Below are positions 7,291-15,716 of a DNA stretch of 32,295 bases, one piece after another. The notes under the pieces are model-generated. The model was not told the origin of the DNA, searched no databases, and saw only the letters and a list, made by a program, of their open reading frames with translations. The DNA lies in contig PLZP01000114.1 in the NCBI GenBank assembly GCA_003152215.1, positions 5,206-37,500 of the forward strand, given 5' to 3'. Position numbers and translations under genes: made by a program. The stretch's first letter is position 1, and each line of letters opens with the position of its first letter. This DNA is from Acidimicrobiaceae bacterium (GTDB taxonomy: Bacteria > Actinomycetota > Acidimicrobiia > Acidimicrobiales > RAAP-2).

Positions 7291-9044
7291 TGGCGCAGCT
7301 CCCGGTCGCTGACACGACGGTCGTTCGTGCCTACGCCAAAGTATTGATCAAGCAGCACCGCGGTCCGCTCACGCGGATGCTCTCGCTCTACGGCCTCGCC
7401 GCGATCATGGCGTTGATACCGGCGTACATCATCGGCGCGATTACCAACTACGCCGCCGACCACCGGCTCACGTCGTTTCGGATAACCGTGGACGTCTCGA
7501 TCCTCTTCGTCTCGTCCATCCTCTACGCCGGCCTCTCCTTCCTCGCGCGACGTCGCAGTTACATCCTCGGCGAGACAGTCTTCGCGCAGCTGCGAGAGGA
7601 GTTCCTCCAGAGTGTGCTGGCCCTGCCACTCGTGGAAGTCGAACGTGCGGGCACCGGCGATCTCCTCAGTCGAACGACGAACGACATCGAAGCGCTGTCG
7701 CGCACGGTGCGCTTCGCCATGCCCGAGTGGCTGGTCGCGATCGTGCAGGCGCTCTTAACACTCGTCGCCATGGTCTTCGTCAGCCCGCTCGCCGCCGTCG
7801 CCAGTCTCGTGTCACTGCCCTTCCTCTTCTACTCGACACGTTTCTACCTGCACTACGCCCTACCGGGCTATCGACGCGAACGGATGAGTTACGCCACGAT
7901 GTCCGGCTCGGTCTCGGAGACGGCGGAGGGAGCGCGGACCGTCGACGCCCACCGTCTCGGTACCCGCCAAGCGACGCGGATTGAAGGCAACATCCGTGAG
8001 TCCTTCTACTCCGAGATGTACACGCTGCTGATGCGCATGGTGTGGTTCCCTACCGTGGAGAGCGCATTCGCCCTCGCGGTCGCCACGACACTGGCGTGGA
8101 GTGGCTGGCTGGCGCTGCACCATTCGATCACGATTGGCGCCGCGACCACCGTGACGCTCTATGTCGTGCAGATCAACGACCCGATCGACCGAATCGTCTC
8201 GTGGCTGGACGAACTCCAAATTGGCCAGACATCACTGGCGCGCCTCGTAGGCGTGTCGGTGGTCCGCGATGATCGACCGACCGAAGGCGTCGAGCCAACG
8301 AATGACACCATCACGATGACTGACGTCCGCTACGCCTACCGGCCAGGCTTCGACGTCCTGAACGGCCTCTCTCTCACGATCCGACCCGGCGAACGGCTCG
8401 CCATCGTCGGACCATCGGGCGCGGGAAAGTCCACGATCGGTCGTCTCCTCGCGGGCATCGACGCGCCGCGCACCGGTTCGGTGATGGTGGGCGACGTCGC
8501 GCTCGCAAAAATGCCCCTGCCGATGCTGCGCCGCCACGTTGCGCTCGTCACCCAAGAGCACCACATTTTCATCGGCACGGTTCGCGAAAACCTCGCCCTG
8601 GCCAAACCCGAGGCGAGCGACGACGAGATCATCCGGGCCCTTGACGCGGTCGACGCCCTCGAGTGGGTGCAGTCACTTCCCGACGGACTCTTGACCGAAC
8701 TCGGTACGACGGGTTACCAAGTGTCGCCAGCCCAAGCGCAACAGCTCGCGCTCGCACGCCTCGTCCTCTCGGACCCACACACGTTGGTGCTCGACGAGGC
8801 GACGGCACTATTGGATCCTCGCGCGGCCCGACACCTTGAACGCTCATTGAGCGCCGTCCTCCAAGGACGCACCGTGGTCGCAATCGCCCACCGTCTCCAC
8901 ACGGCCCACGACGCCGACCGCGTCTGCGTGGTCATCGACGGAAAGATCGCCGAACTAGGAACCCACGACGAACTCGTGGCGCTCAATGGTGAGTACGCCT
9001 CATTGTGGAGTAGCTGGCGCAACGAGAAGCCTGAGGCATCGTAG
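7290..9044 (+). CDS. ABC exporter half (TMD-NBD), catalytic partner
   Basis: 584 residues: a six-helix membrane domain (about 30-320) and then an NBD. Walker A IVGPSGAGKST near 371 is perfect, Walker B TLVLDEATALLD near 498 has both acidic residues, and the H-loop IAHRL near 530 is intact. The signature is abnormal: VSPAQAQQLALAR near 478 replaces LSGGQ. It is the mirror image of the upstream half, which keeps LSGGQ but lost Walker A, Walker B and the His. In the heterodimer, the P-loop of this protein would face the intact signature of the partner, giving one working ATP site, while the other site is dead on both faces. Known heterodimeric exporters such as TM287/288 and BmrCD show milder asymmetry. 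The ATG at 7290 overlaps the preceding TGA by one base. Confidence 0.92.
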   Translation: MAQLPVADTTVVRAYAKVLIKQHRGPLTRMLSLYGLAAIMALIPAYIIGAITNYAADHRLTSFRITVDVSILFVSSILYAGLSFLARRRSYILGETVFAQLREEFLQSVLALPLVEVERAGTGDLLSRTTNDIEALSRTVRFAMPEWLVAIVQALLTLVAMVFVSPLAAVASLVSLPFLFYSTRFYLHYALPGYRRERMSYATMSGSVSETAEGARTVDAHRLGTRQATRIEGNIRESFYSEMYTLLMRMVWFPTVESAFALAVATTLAWSGWLALHHSITIGAATTVTLYVVQINDPIDRIVSWLDELQIGQTSLARLVGVSVVRDDRPTEGVEPTNDTITMTDVRYAYRPGFDVLNGLSLTIRPGERLAIVGPSGAGKSTIGRLLAGIDAPRTGSVMVGDVALAKMPLPMLRRHVALVTQEHHIFIGTVRENLALAKPEASDDEIIRALDAVDALEWVQSLPDGLLTELGTTGYQVSPAQAQQLALARLVLSDPHTLVLDEATALLDPRAARHLERSLSAVLQGRTVVAIAHRLHTAHDADRVCVVIDGKIAELGTHDELVALNGEYASLWSSWRNEKPEAS

Positions 9045-9055
9045 GCTTTCGCCCT

Positions 9056-10753
9056 GTGACTTCTCTCTTGCGCGGCGCCGAGATCGACGCCTGCGTTCAC
9101 CGAATTGCGTTATCGCGCGCTGAGCCGTCTCGCGCCCAACGCACCGTCGTAACTCCCGAATTAGAGCGGCGGCGCCGTGACGCGGATGCGCACCGTGACG
9201 AGGTGCTTGAGCGTTTGACGGAACTGCATCCCCGCGCGGTCGTGGCTACCGGACACGCCCATACCGAAGAACTGATCAACCACGGCGTCGAACTGATCCT
9301 GAATGCCCGTCTGGCGGACGTGGACGCGCGACGCACCGTGGCCGTGCAGGGATTCATCCGGATCGGTCGAAGCGAGGAGCGATTCATGTACGCGCCACTC
9401 GTCGTGAAGAATCACGAGGTCACTGAGGTAGCGTCAACGCGCCGGCTGTTCGAGGGCTCACTCGAGCGACTTCTCCCGAGCGACGCAGTAGAGCGCGAGA
9501 ATCTGGGACTGCGGCCCACGCCGACCGTGCGCCGTGACGTCCTCATCCTCGACGGCGCCACGCGGGTGCTTGAAGCGTTTGGGGCCTCCGACCCGTCGGC
9601 GCGCGGGGCGTTGGTCGATCGAAACGCCCGGCTGTGGTGGCTCGAACTGGCGAGTCCTACCTACTCGCGAAGCAATCTCGCGGCCTACGACGCCTACTTT
9701 GGTGAGCGCATCGATGTCCTTCGCGCGCTCGATAACTGGTTCGACGTCGGCGGCGACTTTCCAACGTCGCCCTACTGGCACCGCGACTGTCTGACCTGTG
9801 AGTTCTCCGAACACTGCGAAGGCGAACTTGAAGCGGTCGATGACGTCTCTTTGACGAGATTCACTTCCCAGGCGCAACAGGTGATCTTGCGCAAGAACGG
9901 TATCGCGACGCGCGACGCACTCGCTCGCCTCAACCCGCTTCGAGTCCAGCGTGCGCAAGCGGCCCAGCAGCCACTCGACGACGCATTCGTGCGAGAGGAT
10001 CGCCTGAATCGCAACATCGAGCGACTCGACGAGCTCATCTATCGAGCGCGGTCTCACGTGCGTCACACGGCGTTGCGAATCCTTGCGCCGTCACAGATGG
10101 GCTGTCCCACGGCGGACGTTGAAGTTGATATTGACATGGAGAGCTACGACGACGTCACCTATCTCTGGGGAGCGAGCGTGGGTGTGCGCCACCACGTGAT
10201 CGGCGTCGCGGCTGGTCACGTCGCATTCGCCGAATGGGGCGAGCTCACGGCCGAATCTGAGGCCGCGAACTTCTCGGCCTTCTGGGCATGGCTCAGCAGC
10301 GTCCGACGTCTCTGTGAGGAACAGGGACGAAGTTTCGCCGCGTACTGCTTTTGGGCGCAGGCCGAGGACGGCGCAATGAATCGGGCCGTCCTCACACCGC
10401 TCGAGGGAGGACCGACAACTGCGGACCTCGACGCTTTTCGCCAGACCTCGCCTCGCCAGTGGATTGACCTGCACGATCTGGCCAAGCAACAGATCCAAAC
10501 TGAAGGTCCCCTCGGACTGAAGCAACTGGCAATGGCCGCGGGCTTTAAGTGGCGCGACGCGAACCCGAGTGGCGAAGCCTCGATGCTCTGGTACGAAATG
10601 GCCCTCGGAGAAGGTGCGGAGGCGCAGACGTCGCGCTCGCGGATTCTCGAGTACAACGAGGATGACTGTCGGGCGACCCGGGCGCTGCGTAACTGGTTGA
10701 ACGGCGCGGCGAAGTTGTTGGCGCATCGCGACGACCCCCTTGAGGACTTTTGA
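9056..10753 (+). CDS. TM0106-family RecB-like putative nuclease
   Basis: 565 residues. The N-terminal part resembles the PD-(D/E)xK/Cas4-RecB-like module, with GAEIDACVHRIAL at the start and a cysteine cluster CLTCEFSEHC near 243-252 that could bind an iron-sulfur cluster. The middle segment (LRKNGIATRDALARLNP, near 280) looks like a helix-hairpin-helix. The C-terminal half is an RNase H-like 3'-5' exonuclease domain of the YprB type, with VDIDMES near 360 and YNEDDCRATRALRNWL near 535 supplying acidic ligands. The family is widespread in actinobacteria but its role is not established; DNA processing or repair is inferred. The start is GTG, 11 nt after the ABC gene, with TAGGCT 8 nt upstream and no Shine-Dalgarno. 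Its position between two exporter pairs is unexplained. Confidence 0.82.
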   Translation: MTSLLRGAEIDACVHRIALSRAEPSRAQRTVVTPELERRRRDADAHRDEVLERLTELHPRAVVATGHAHTEELINHGVELILNARLADVDARRTVAVQGFIRIGRSEERFMYAPLVVKNHEVTEVASTRRLFEGSLERLLPSDAVERENLGLRPTPTVRRDVLILDGATRVLEAFGASDPSARGALVDRNARLWWLELASPTYSRSNLAAYDAYFGERIDVLRALDNWFDVGGDFPTSPYWHRDCLTCEFSEHCEGELEAVDDVSLTRFTSQAQQVILRKNGIATRDALARLNPLRVQRAQAAQQPLDDAFVREDRLNRNIERLDELIYRARSHVRHTALRILAPSQMGCPTADVEVDIDMESYDDVTYLWGASVGVRHHVIGVAAGHVAFAEWGELTAESEAANFSAFWAWLSSVRRLCEEQGRSFAAYCFWAQAEDGAMNRAVLTPLEGGPTTADLDAFRQTSPRQWIDLHDLAKQQIQTEGPLGLKQLAMAAGFKWRDANPSGEASMLWYEMALGEGAEAQTSRSRILEYNEDDCRATRALRNWLNGAAKLLAHRDDPLEDF

Positions 10754-10760
10754 CGCTCGT

Positions 10761-10766
10761 TAACAT
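10761..10766 (+). promoter_or_regulatory. predicted -10 box of leaderless cydD-like gene
   Basis: TAACAT is followed by six bases and then GTG 10773. TTGAGG at 10740-10745 could act as a -35 but the 15-base gap is short. No ribosome binding site precedes the GTG. This would be an internal promoter for the second exporter pair. Confidence 0.45.
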
Positions 10767-10772
10767 TGGTCG

Positions 10773-12269
10773 GTGACCACCGCACCGCCCGCCGCGTCGC
10801 GCGAAGTCTCCTTTAAAGCGAGTGCTCGACTATTCGGCGGGTTAAACGCGCTCGTTTCATTGACCTGCGCGCTGGTGCTCGCGGTGGGACTCAGCCACCT
10901 CGCCCGGCACCAGGTGACCTCAGGCATCTGGCTCCTGCTCGCCGCATTGACGTTTCGATCGCTGATGTCCATTGCGGTGGGACAGTGGCACGAATACGCC
11001 AGCGCGGCCATTCGCCTTCGCTGGCGCACGTTGCTGCCGGAACGCCTGACGCGCCCTCGAAGTGAGCGCGAACGCGGTCGCGGCGACCTCGCGCTCGCCA
11101 TTGAACACGCCGCCGATGCGCCGTTATTAATCCAGCTCGAGACGAGTGCACTCGTGTCGCTCGCGGGTCTGCTCATCCTGATGTGGGCCGGTGGTTGGTT
11201 GGCCCTCACCATTACGGTGGCCCTGCTCCTCCTCGCCGCTCCCCTGTACCGGCGCGCTGGCCGTCGAAGCGAAGCCATGGCCGAAGAGTACCGGGAACGC
11301 CGCTCTTTGTTGGAGCAGCGACAGCTCGAATTGCTCTATCACACCACCGAACTTCGCGCGCTCGGGGCCGTCGACTATGGCGCGAACGAGATCGCAGCGA
11401 TCTCAGATTCGGAACACGCCATTGCGATTCGAGCGATCCGTGTGGCGCTTGGTTCGTCACTCGTCACCGAGTTTCTAAGTGGCGTCAGTATTGGACTCGT
11501 TGCCATGGTCGTGGGTTTCGCACTGCTGGGCGGGCGAATCTCCTTGGCCCATGCGTTGATCGCGGTTCTCATCACCAGTGAGATCTTCGTGAGCGTGCGC
11601 CGATTTGGCGTCGAATTCCATCGTCGAGAGGATGCCGAACGCTCCCTCGCGGTCCTCGCCGACACGACGGCGTTGCCACTATCGCACGTGACGACCGACG
11701 TACTCGTCGCGACGAACGTGGCCACCGAGTTCAACGATCACGAGGTTACGTTTGTGCTGCGCGCGGGTGAGCAGCTCGTCGTCACTGGGCCGTCGGGCTC
11801 AGGAAAGACGACGCTGCTCCAGACGCTGTTGTCGTGGCGAGTCCCGCGACGCGGTGACGTCGCGCGAACGTTCGCGGGCATTGGGCACGTCAGCGTCGAG
11901 AGCTCGCTGCTTTCGGGGACGTTACGCGACAACGTGACGCTGGGTGTCAAAATTGACGACCGAGAGGTGACGGCGTGCCTCTCGTCGCTCGGATTGATCG
12001 GGCCTCGCTTCGCCGACCTCGATACGACGTTGCTTGTCGATGGCGGAGGTATCAGCACCGGTGAACGGGTCCGGCTGGTCCTGGCTCGATGCCTCTTGAC
12101 GAAGCCGGCCCTTTTGGTACTGGACGACATCGCGGGGGTCCTGGACGTGAATGCGCGACTCCTCGTGCGAGACGCACTCGGTCGCTATCCGCACATGGCT
12201 GTCGTCGAAGCGACCGTTGACACGCCACTCTTGACCAGCGCCACGTATCAAATCGAGCTCGCGACATGA
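10773..12269 (+). CDS. cydD: thiol reductant ABC exporter, CydD-like subunit
   Basis: 498 residues, shorter than the usual 540-590. Membrane helices lie in the first 270 residues. The EIFVSVRRFGVEFHRREDAE stretch near 270 corresponds to the conserved PEVYLPLRQLGAQFH segment of CydD. Walker A VTGPSGSGKTT near 340 is normal. The signature is ISTGERVRLVLAR near 428. Walker B reads LLVLDDIAG near 446, with Asp in place of the catalytic Glu, and there is no H-loop His (VVEATVDT near 476). In the CydDC family the complex exports cysteine or glutathione and is needed for cytochrome bd assembly. No cydAB is in the window, so the role here is inferred from the family. Its stop overlaps the cydC start by 4 bp (ATGA). 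Confidence 0.75.
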   Translation: MTTAPPAASREVSFKASARLFGGLNALVSLTCALVLAVGLSHLARHQVTSGIWLLLAALTFRSLMSIAVGQWHEYASAAIRLRWRTLLPERLTRPRSERERGRGDLALAIEHAADAPLLIQLETSALVSLAGLLILMWAGGWLALTITVALLLLAAPLYRRAGRRSEAMAEEYRERRSLLEQRQLELLYHTTELRALGAVDYGANEIAAISDSEHAIAIRAIRVALGSSLVTEFLSGVSIGLVAMVVGFALLGGRISLAHALIAVLITSEIFVSVRRFGVEFHRREDAERSLAVLADTTALPLSHVTTDVLVATNVATEFNDHEVTFVLRAGEQLVVTGPSGSGKTTLLQTLLSWRVPRRGDVARTFAGIGHVSVESSLLSGTLRDNVTLGVKIDDREVTACLSSLGLIGPRFADLDTTLLVDGGGISTGERVRLVLARCLLTKPALLVLDDIAGVLDVNARLLVRDALGRYPHMAVVEATVDTPLLTSATYQIELAT

Positions 12270-13864
12270 GGGCCGACGCCGTGCGCCTCCTACGCTGGCT
12301 TCGACGCTCACGGCCGCCGCGCACCCAACTGGTGCCCGCACTGTTGGCGGGGCTGGTGGCGTCCCTCGTCAATGTTCTCCTCCTCGTAGGGGCCGTCGGT
12401 CTGTTGGTGACGAGCGCCGGTCGGCCGGGACTTCGCAGCGTGCTCGGTGTGCTCATTGTCATAGAACTTTTCGCCTTTCTTCGCTCGCCCCTGCGATTCG
12501 CCGAGCGACTGAGCGCCCATCGTCTGGGCTTCGATGCCGTCTCACGTTGGCGTCGCTGGCTGTTCGTGGCTATTGGACGACTGACATTTCGCCAATGGCG
12601 GTCCTTCGCCGCCGGTGATCTCCTCGAACGTGCACTGCGTGACACCGATGAACTCCAGGACCTCTGGTTGCGCTGCGTTATTCCGCTCAGCACGTCCGTT
12701 GTCGTGATGGTGCTGAGCGACCTCTTCATTGGACTGCTTCCGCCGAGGGGCGAGTGGTGGTCCTACGCGGGCGACCTCTTCGCGGTCCAACTACTTGGCG
12801 TTATCGCGCTTTTCGCCAACGTCGGCCCGCTCCTTCGTCGTAACCGGGCTCTGCGCGCGGCGCGGGGCCTGTACCGCGCCGAAGTCGTGGAACTCAGCGC
12901 GGTCACGCCCGACCTCGCACTCCTGCAGCGTGGCGCGCTGGCCCAGGAACGCTCTGCGCTGTGCGTCGAGCGACTCGCACGCGCGGAACGACGTCAACAG
13001 CGACAACATCAACTCTCGAACGTGGTGCCGCCCGCAATGACGGCGCTCGCACTGGGCGCATACGTGGTTCGACCAACGACGTCCCCACTCTGGCTGGTCG
13101 TCGTCGCACTGGTGGCACTATCGACGCTCGAGATGCTCTCAACGGTTCGCGATGCACTTGACACCGCGCTGGGCGTGAGTGCGGCGGCCGAACGCCTCGA
13201 CGCGCTGGACATTGGCGTCGCGCTCGGCCACGAACCGTGGCCGAGCGACTCGACGATTCACGTCGAACACGTGGTGCTCGAGGAAGACGGCGAGCCGCTC
13301 GTCATCGACGCCAATCTCGTAGTGGCACCTGGACGACGGGTGGCCCTTACGGGCCCGTCGGGGGTCGGCAAGTCGACGTTGCTGCGATCGATCGCCGGTC
13401 TCGACGCCGTGGCCTCGGGCGACATCACCATTGGCGCCACACCCGTTCTCGACATTGACGAGCGTCTGCTGCGGCGATCGCTCACCTACGTGGCCAGCGA
13501 ACCGGGGTTAACTCGAGGCTTTGCGATTGACGTGATTGGACTTGGTCGAGAGGCCACGCGCGACTCGTTGGACGACCTCGCCGCCCTTGGTCTGAAGACC
13601 GAAACGGCGACGCGGTGGGAGGAACTTTCGCGAGGCGAACGAGCACGCGTGGCGGTGGCTCGAGCGATGCTGACGAGTCCGTGCATTTACCTGCTGGACG
13701 AGCCGACGAGCGGATTGGGCGTGCGCGAGACGGCGTCGATGCTGACCCTGCTCGAAGCAACTGGCGCGACCATCGTCATTGCATCGCACGACGCTCAGGT
13801 CATTGGATGGTGCGATGAAGTGTTCGAGTTGTACGACTCGGCACTTCGACGCGTTACCCGTTGA
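12266..13864 (+). CDS. cydC: thiol reductant ABC exporter, CydC-like subunit
   Basis: 532 residues. The N-terminal half follows the CydC pattern closely: [13 protein letters not shown] near 45, [19 protein letters not shown] near 70 (CydC: RAFGIGRGVFRYLERLVGH) and [19 protein letters not shown] near 113. All NBD motifs look functional: Walker [19 protein letters not shown] near 362, signature [14 protein letters not shown] near 453, Walker [12 protein letters not shown] near 474 and H-loop IASHD near 504. It pairs with the CydD-like half just upstream (4-bp overlap). The paired complex would sit in the cytoplasmic membrane and move thiols outward. The 3' end overlaps the oppositely oriented aldo/keto reductase by 11 bp with no terminator at the junction; the first plus-strand terminator is about 1.1 kb downstream. 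Confidence 0.8.
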   Translation: MRADAVRLLRWLRRSRPPRTQLVPALLAGLVASLVNVLLLVGAVGLLVTSAGRPGLRSVLGVLIVIELFAFLRSPLRFAERLSAHRLGFDAVSRWRRWLFVAIGRLTFRQWRSFAAGDLLERALRDTDELQDLWLRCVIPLSTSVVVMVLSDLFIGLLPPRGEWWSYAGDLFAVQLLGVIALFANVGPLLRRNRALRAARGLYRAEVVELSAVTPDLALLQRGALAQERSALCVERLARAERRQQRQHQLSNVVPPAMTALALGAYVVRPTTSPLWLVVVALVALSTLEMLSTVRDALDTALGVSAAAERLDALDIGVALGHEPWPSDSTIHVEHVVLEEDGEPLVIDANLVVAPGRRVALTGPSGVGKSTLLRSIAGLDAVASGDITIGATPVLDIDERLLRRSLTYVASEPGLTRGFAIDVIGLGREATRDSLDDLAALGLKTETATRWEELSRGERARVAVARAMLTSPCIYLLDEPTSGLGVRETASMLTLLEATGATIVIASHDAQVIGWCDEVFELYDSALRRVTR

Positions 13865-14837
13865 GGCTGCCCATCGAGCGCTCCGGGTAGCGGTCACCGG
13901 CGACCGCCTCTCGTGGCACCGCTGCTTCCAGGGCGGCCACGTCAGCGTCGCTCAACTGAACGTCGTCAGCCGCGATGTTCTCGCGCAGCCACTTGCGTTG
14001 CTTGGTCCCGGGAATTGGCACAATGTCGTGCCCTCGCGACAGCACCCACGCGAGCGCCAATTGGGCGACGGCTACCCCTTTTTCGGTGGCGATCGCCTCG
14101 AGGTTTTTGACGAGGGCCAGGTTTTTCTCGCCGGCCTCCCCGGTGAATCGCGGGTTGTGGGTGCGAAAGTCCGCCTGATCCTTCCCAACCCGGTTGCTCG
14201 TTTCGCTCGTCAAGAAACCACGTCCGAGTGGGCTGTAGGCGACGAAACCAATCCCCAGACGGCGACAGGTATCGAGCACGCCGTCCTCGGGGTCGCGGGT
14301 CCAGAGCGAGTACTCGCTTTGCAGCGCCGTAACCGGGTGGACCGCGTGGGCGCGCTCAATGGTCGCCGACGACGCCTCAGAGATGCCCAAGTGGCGGACT
14401 TTGCCGGCATCGACGAGCGACTTCATGGCACCCCAGGTCTCCTCAATCTGAACCGTTCGATCGACGCGGTGCTGATAGTAGAGGTCGATCACGTCGACGC
14501 CGAGTCGTCGAAGTGACGCGTCGCACGCCGCCACCACATACTCCGGTGTGCCGTTCACTCGGATGTACGTACCGTCGGCGTCGCGCTGGTTTCCGAACTT
14601 GGTCGCGAGCACGACCTCGTCACGGCGACCGGCGATGGCACGTCCGACGAGCTCCTCATTTATGAACGGGCCGTACATGTCAGCGGTGTCGAGAAAGTTG
14701 ACGCCGGCGTCCAATGCTTCGTGAATTGTGGCAATTGATTCGTCGTCATTACCCGCGCCGTAGAACTCACTCATGCCCATGCAACCGAGTCCCTGTGCCG
14801 AAACCTCCAGACCTTGACCCAACGTTCGACGTTTCAT
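13854..14837 (-). CDS. aldo/keto reductase
   Basis: 327 residues, a single (beta/alpha)8 barrel of the AKR superfamily that reduces aldehydes or ketones with NADPH. The sequence opens with [20 protein letters not shown]. It carries FLDTADMYG near 50 (catalytic Asp and Tyr), VLATKFGNQ near 77 (Lys) and DLYYQHRVD near 118 (His), the full catalytic tetrad. The C-terminal [15 protein letters not shown] region (VPIPGTK near 272) is the NADP-binding phosphate loop. It resembles the AKR13/YhdN-type group, substrate unknown. The ATG is preceded by a good GGGAG ribosome binding site. A perfect CRP-type palindrome lies 14-29 bases upstream of the ATG, suggesting control by a CRP/FNR-family protein. It overlaps cydC tail-to-tail. 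Confidence 0.93.
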   Translation of the reverse strand: MKRRTLGQGLEVSAQGLGCMGMSEFYGAGNDDESIATIHEALDAGVNFLDTADMYGPFINEELVGRAIAGRRDEVVLATKFGNQRDADGTYIRVNGTPEYVVAACDASLRRLGVDVIDLYYQHRVDRTVQIEETWGAMKSLVDAGKVRHLGISEASSATIERAHAVHPVTALQSEYSLWTRDPEDGVLDTCRRLGIGFVAYSPLGRGFLTSETSNRVGKDQADFRTHNPRFTGEAGEKNLALVKNLEAIATEKGVAVAQLALAWVLSRGHDIVPIPGTKQRKWLRENIAADDVQLSDADVAALEAAVPREAVAGDRYPERSMGSLNG

Positions 14838-14850
14838 TGCGTCTCCCTCA

Positions 14851-14866
14851 TGTGAAATTGCTCACA
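14851..14866. promoter_or_regulatory. CRP/FNR-family operator-like palindrome
   Basis: The sequence is TGTGA, six bases (aattgc), then TCACA: both half-sites match the CRP/GlxR consensus perfectly. It lies 14 bases upstream of the aldo/keto reductase start, just before its ribosome binding site, a position from which a bound regulator would more likely block than activate. The regulator gene itself is not in the window. Confidence 0.6.
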
Positions 14867-14956
14867 ACCCTTTGTTTGCAGGCATCTCGTGACAGAGTAG
14901 CGCGAGACTGCCAACTATATTTTTGTGTCATTGGCTGGGGGGGCCAAACATCGAGG

Positions 14957-15002
14957 GCCCGCTTGTTCTGGACTACCGGAGCAGGCGGGCTTCGTTGTTT
15001 AT
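14957..15002 (+). terminator. intrinsic terminator, plus strand
   Basis: The arms 14957-14971 and 14976-14990 form 15 contiguous pairs with a 4-base loop, followed by the T-rich ttcgttgtttat. Three of the pairs are G.U in plus-strand RNA and would be A/C mismatches in minus-strand RNA, so the structure is built for the plus strand. The nearest plus gene upstream is cydC, ending 1.1 kb earlier. Confidence 0.7.
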
Positions 15003-15034
15003 CCCGGCGAAACCCAATGCGTGTGTCGCGCCCG

Positions 15035-15040
15035 TAGGGT
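15035..15040 (+). promoter_or_regulatory. predicted -10 box of leaderless hlyIII
   Basis: TAGGGT, six bases (tggaca), then GTG 15047. This places the transcript start at the start codon and downstream of the terminator hairpin. The AGGG could also act as a weak ribosome binding site, so the two readings compete. Confidence 0.45.
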
Positions 15041-15046
15041 TGGACA

Positions 15047-15712
15047 GTGAGTGGAGTCGTCGCGCAACCCAATGCCGAGGTGCCATTCGCCCGTCCGTTA
15101 CTTCGCGGTTGGCTCCATCTCGTCGCGTTCTTCGTTCTTTTCGCGTGCTCCCCCATCCTCTTTGCGCGATGCGCCACGTGGGCGCAGGTCGGCTGGGTCC
15201 TCTGCTTCCTCTTCGGGGTCGGCGCAATGTTGATCACGAGTGCCCTCTTGCACCGAGTCAACTGGACGCCGACGAAACGTCAGGCCTGGCGACGTGCCGA
15301 CCACTCGACGATCTTTCTCGCCATCACCGGGACGTACTTCGCTATCGCGGGCCTGACGATGCACGGGCGGATTCGACTCGTGATGTTGATCATCATTGGT
15401 GTCAGTACCCTCGTTGGCATTGTCGTTCGCCAGTTCTCCATGCACGCACCAAAGTGGGCGAACACGCTCCCCTACTTGGCTTTTAGCTGGGCGGCCGCGT
15501 CGGTCATGGTCCAGATCTACCGCGGTGGCGGGCCACTGTGCTTCTCGCTGATCCTCGCGGGCGGCGTCGCGTACACCGTCGGCGCCGTCTTTTACGGCAC
15601 CAAGCGACCGCGACTCTCACCACGGGTCTTTGGTTACCACGAACTGTTCCACGCCTTCACACTGATCGGGGCCGGCCTTCACTTCGCCGCCATCAGTGTG
15701 GCCCTGCGTTAG
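15047..15712 (+). CDS. HlyIII / PAQR-family membrane protein
   Basis: 221 residues with about seven hydrophobic segments, the size and layout of bacterial haemolysin III (YqfA-like) proteins. Diagnostic sequences are SALLHRVNW near 64 followed by RRADHSTIFLAITGTY near 81, and the C-terminal GYHELFHAFTLIGAGLHFAA near 196. These supply the conserved Ser, Asp and three His residues that bind zinc in the PAQR fold. These proteins sit in the cytoplasmic membrane; the eukaryotic relatives are ceramidase-like receptors, while the bacterial role is unsettled, with membrane-lipid homeostasis proposed. The start is GTG 15047 (see the -10 box just upstream). The stop is 4 bases from that of the oppositely oriented histidine phosphatase, with no terminator between. 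Confidence 0.88.
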   Translation: MSGVVAQPNAEVPFARPLLRGWLHLVAFFVLFACSPILFARCATWAQVGWVLCFLFGVGAMLITSALLHRVNWTPTKRQAWRRADHSTIFLAITGTYFAIAGLTMHGRIRLVMLIIIGVSTLVGIVVRQFSMHAPKWANTLPYLAFSWAAASVMVQIYRGGGPLCFSLILAGGVAYTVGAVFYGTKRPRLSPRVFGYHELFHAFTLIGAGLHFAAISVALR

Positions 15713-15716
15713 CTAG

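Larger units (their letters stand above)
14838..15046. other. divergent intergenic region between aldo/keto reductase and hlyIII
   Basis: This 209-bp spacer holds, from left to right, a CRP-type palindrome, an AT-rich CTATATTTTT stretch near 14915-14924, and a small hairpin TTGGC/GCCAA around a G-run (14931-14947). A strong plus-strand terminator-like hairpin and the predicted leaderless -10 of hlyIII follow. I find no tRNA-like or known riboswitch core. A short plus-strand RNA between the AT-rich stretch and the terminator is possible but has no clear -35. Confidence 0.6.

Noticed and set aside
14838..15046. Riboswitch upstream of hlyIII
   Set aside because: The hairpin is a plain terminator with no recognised aptamer core, and hlyIII appears to start transcription downstream of it.
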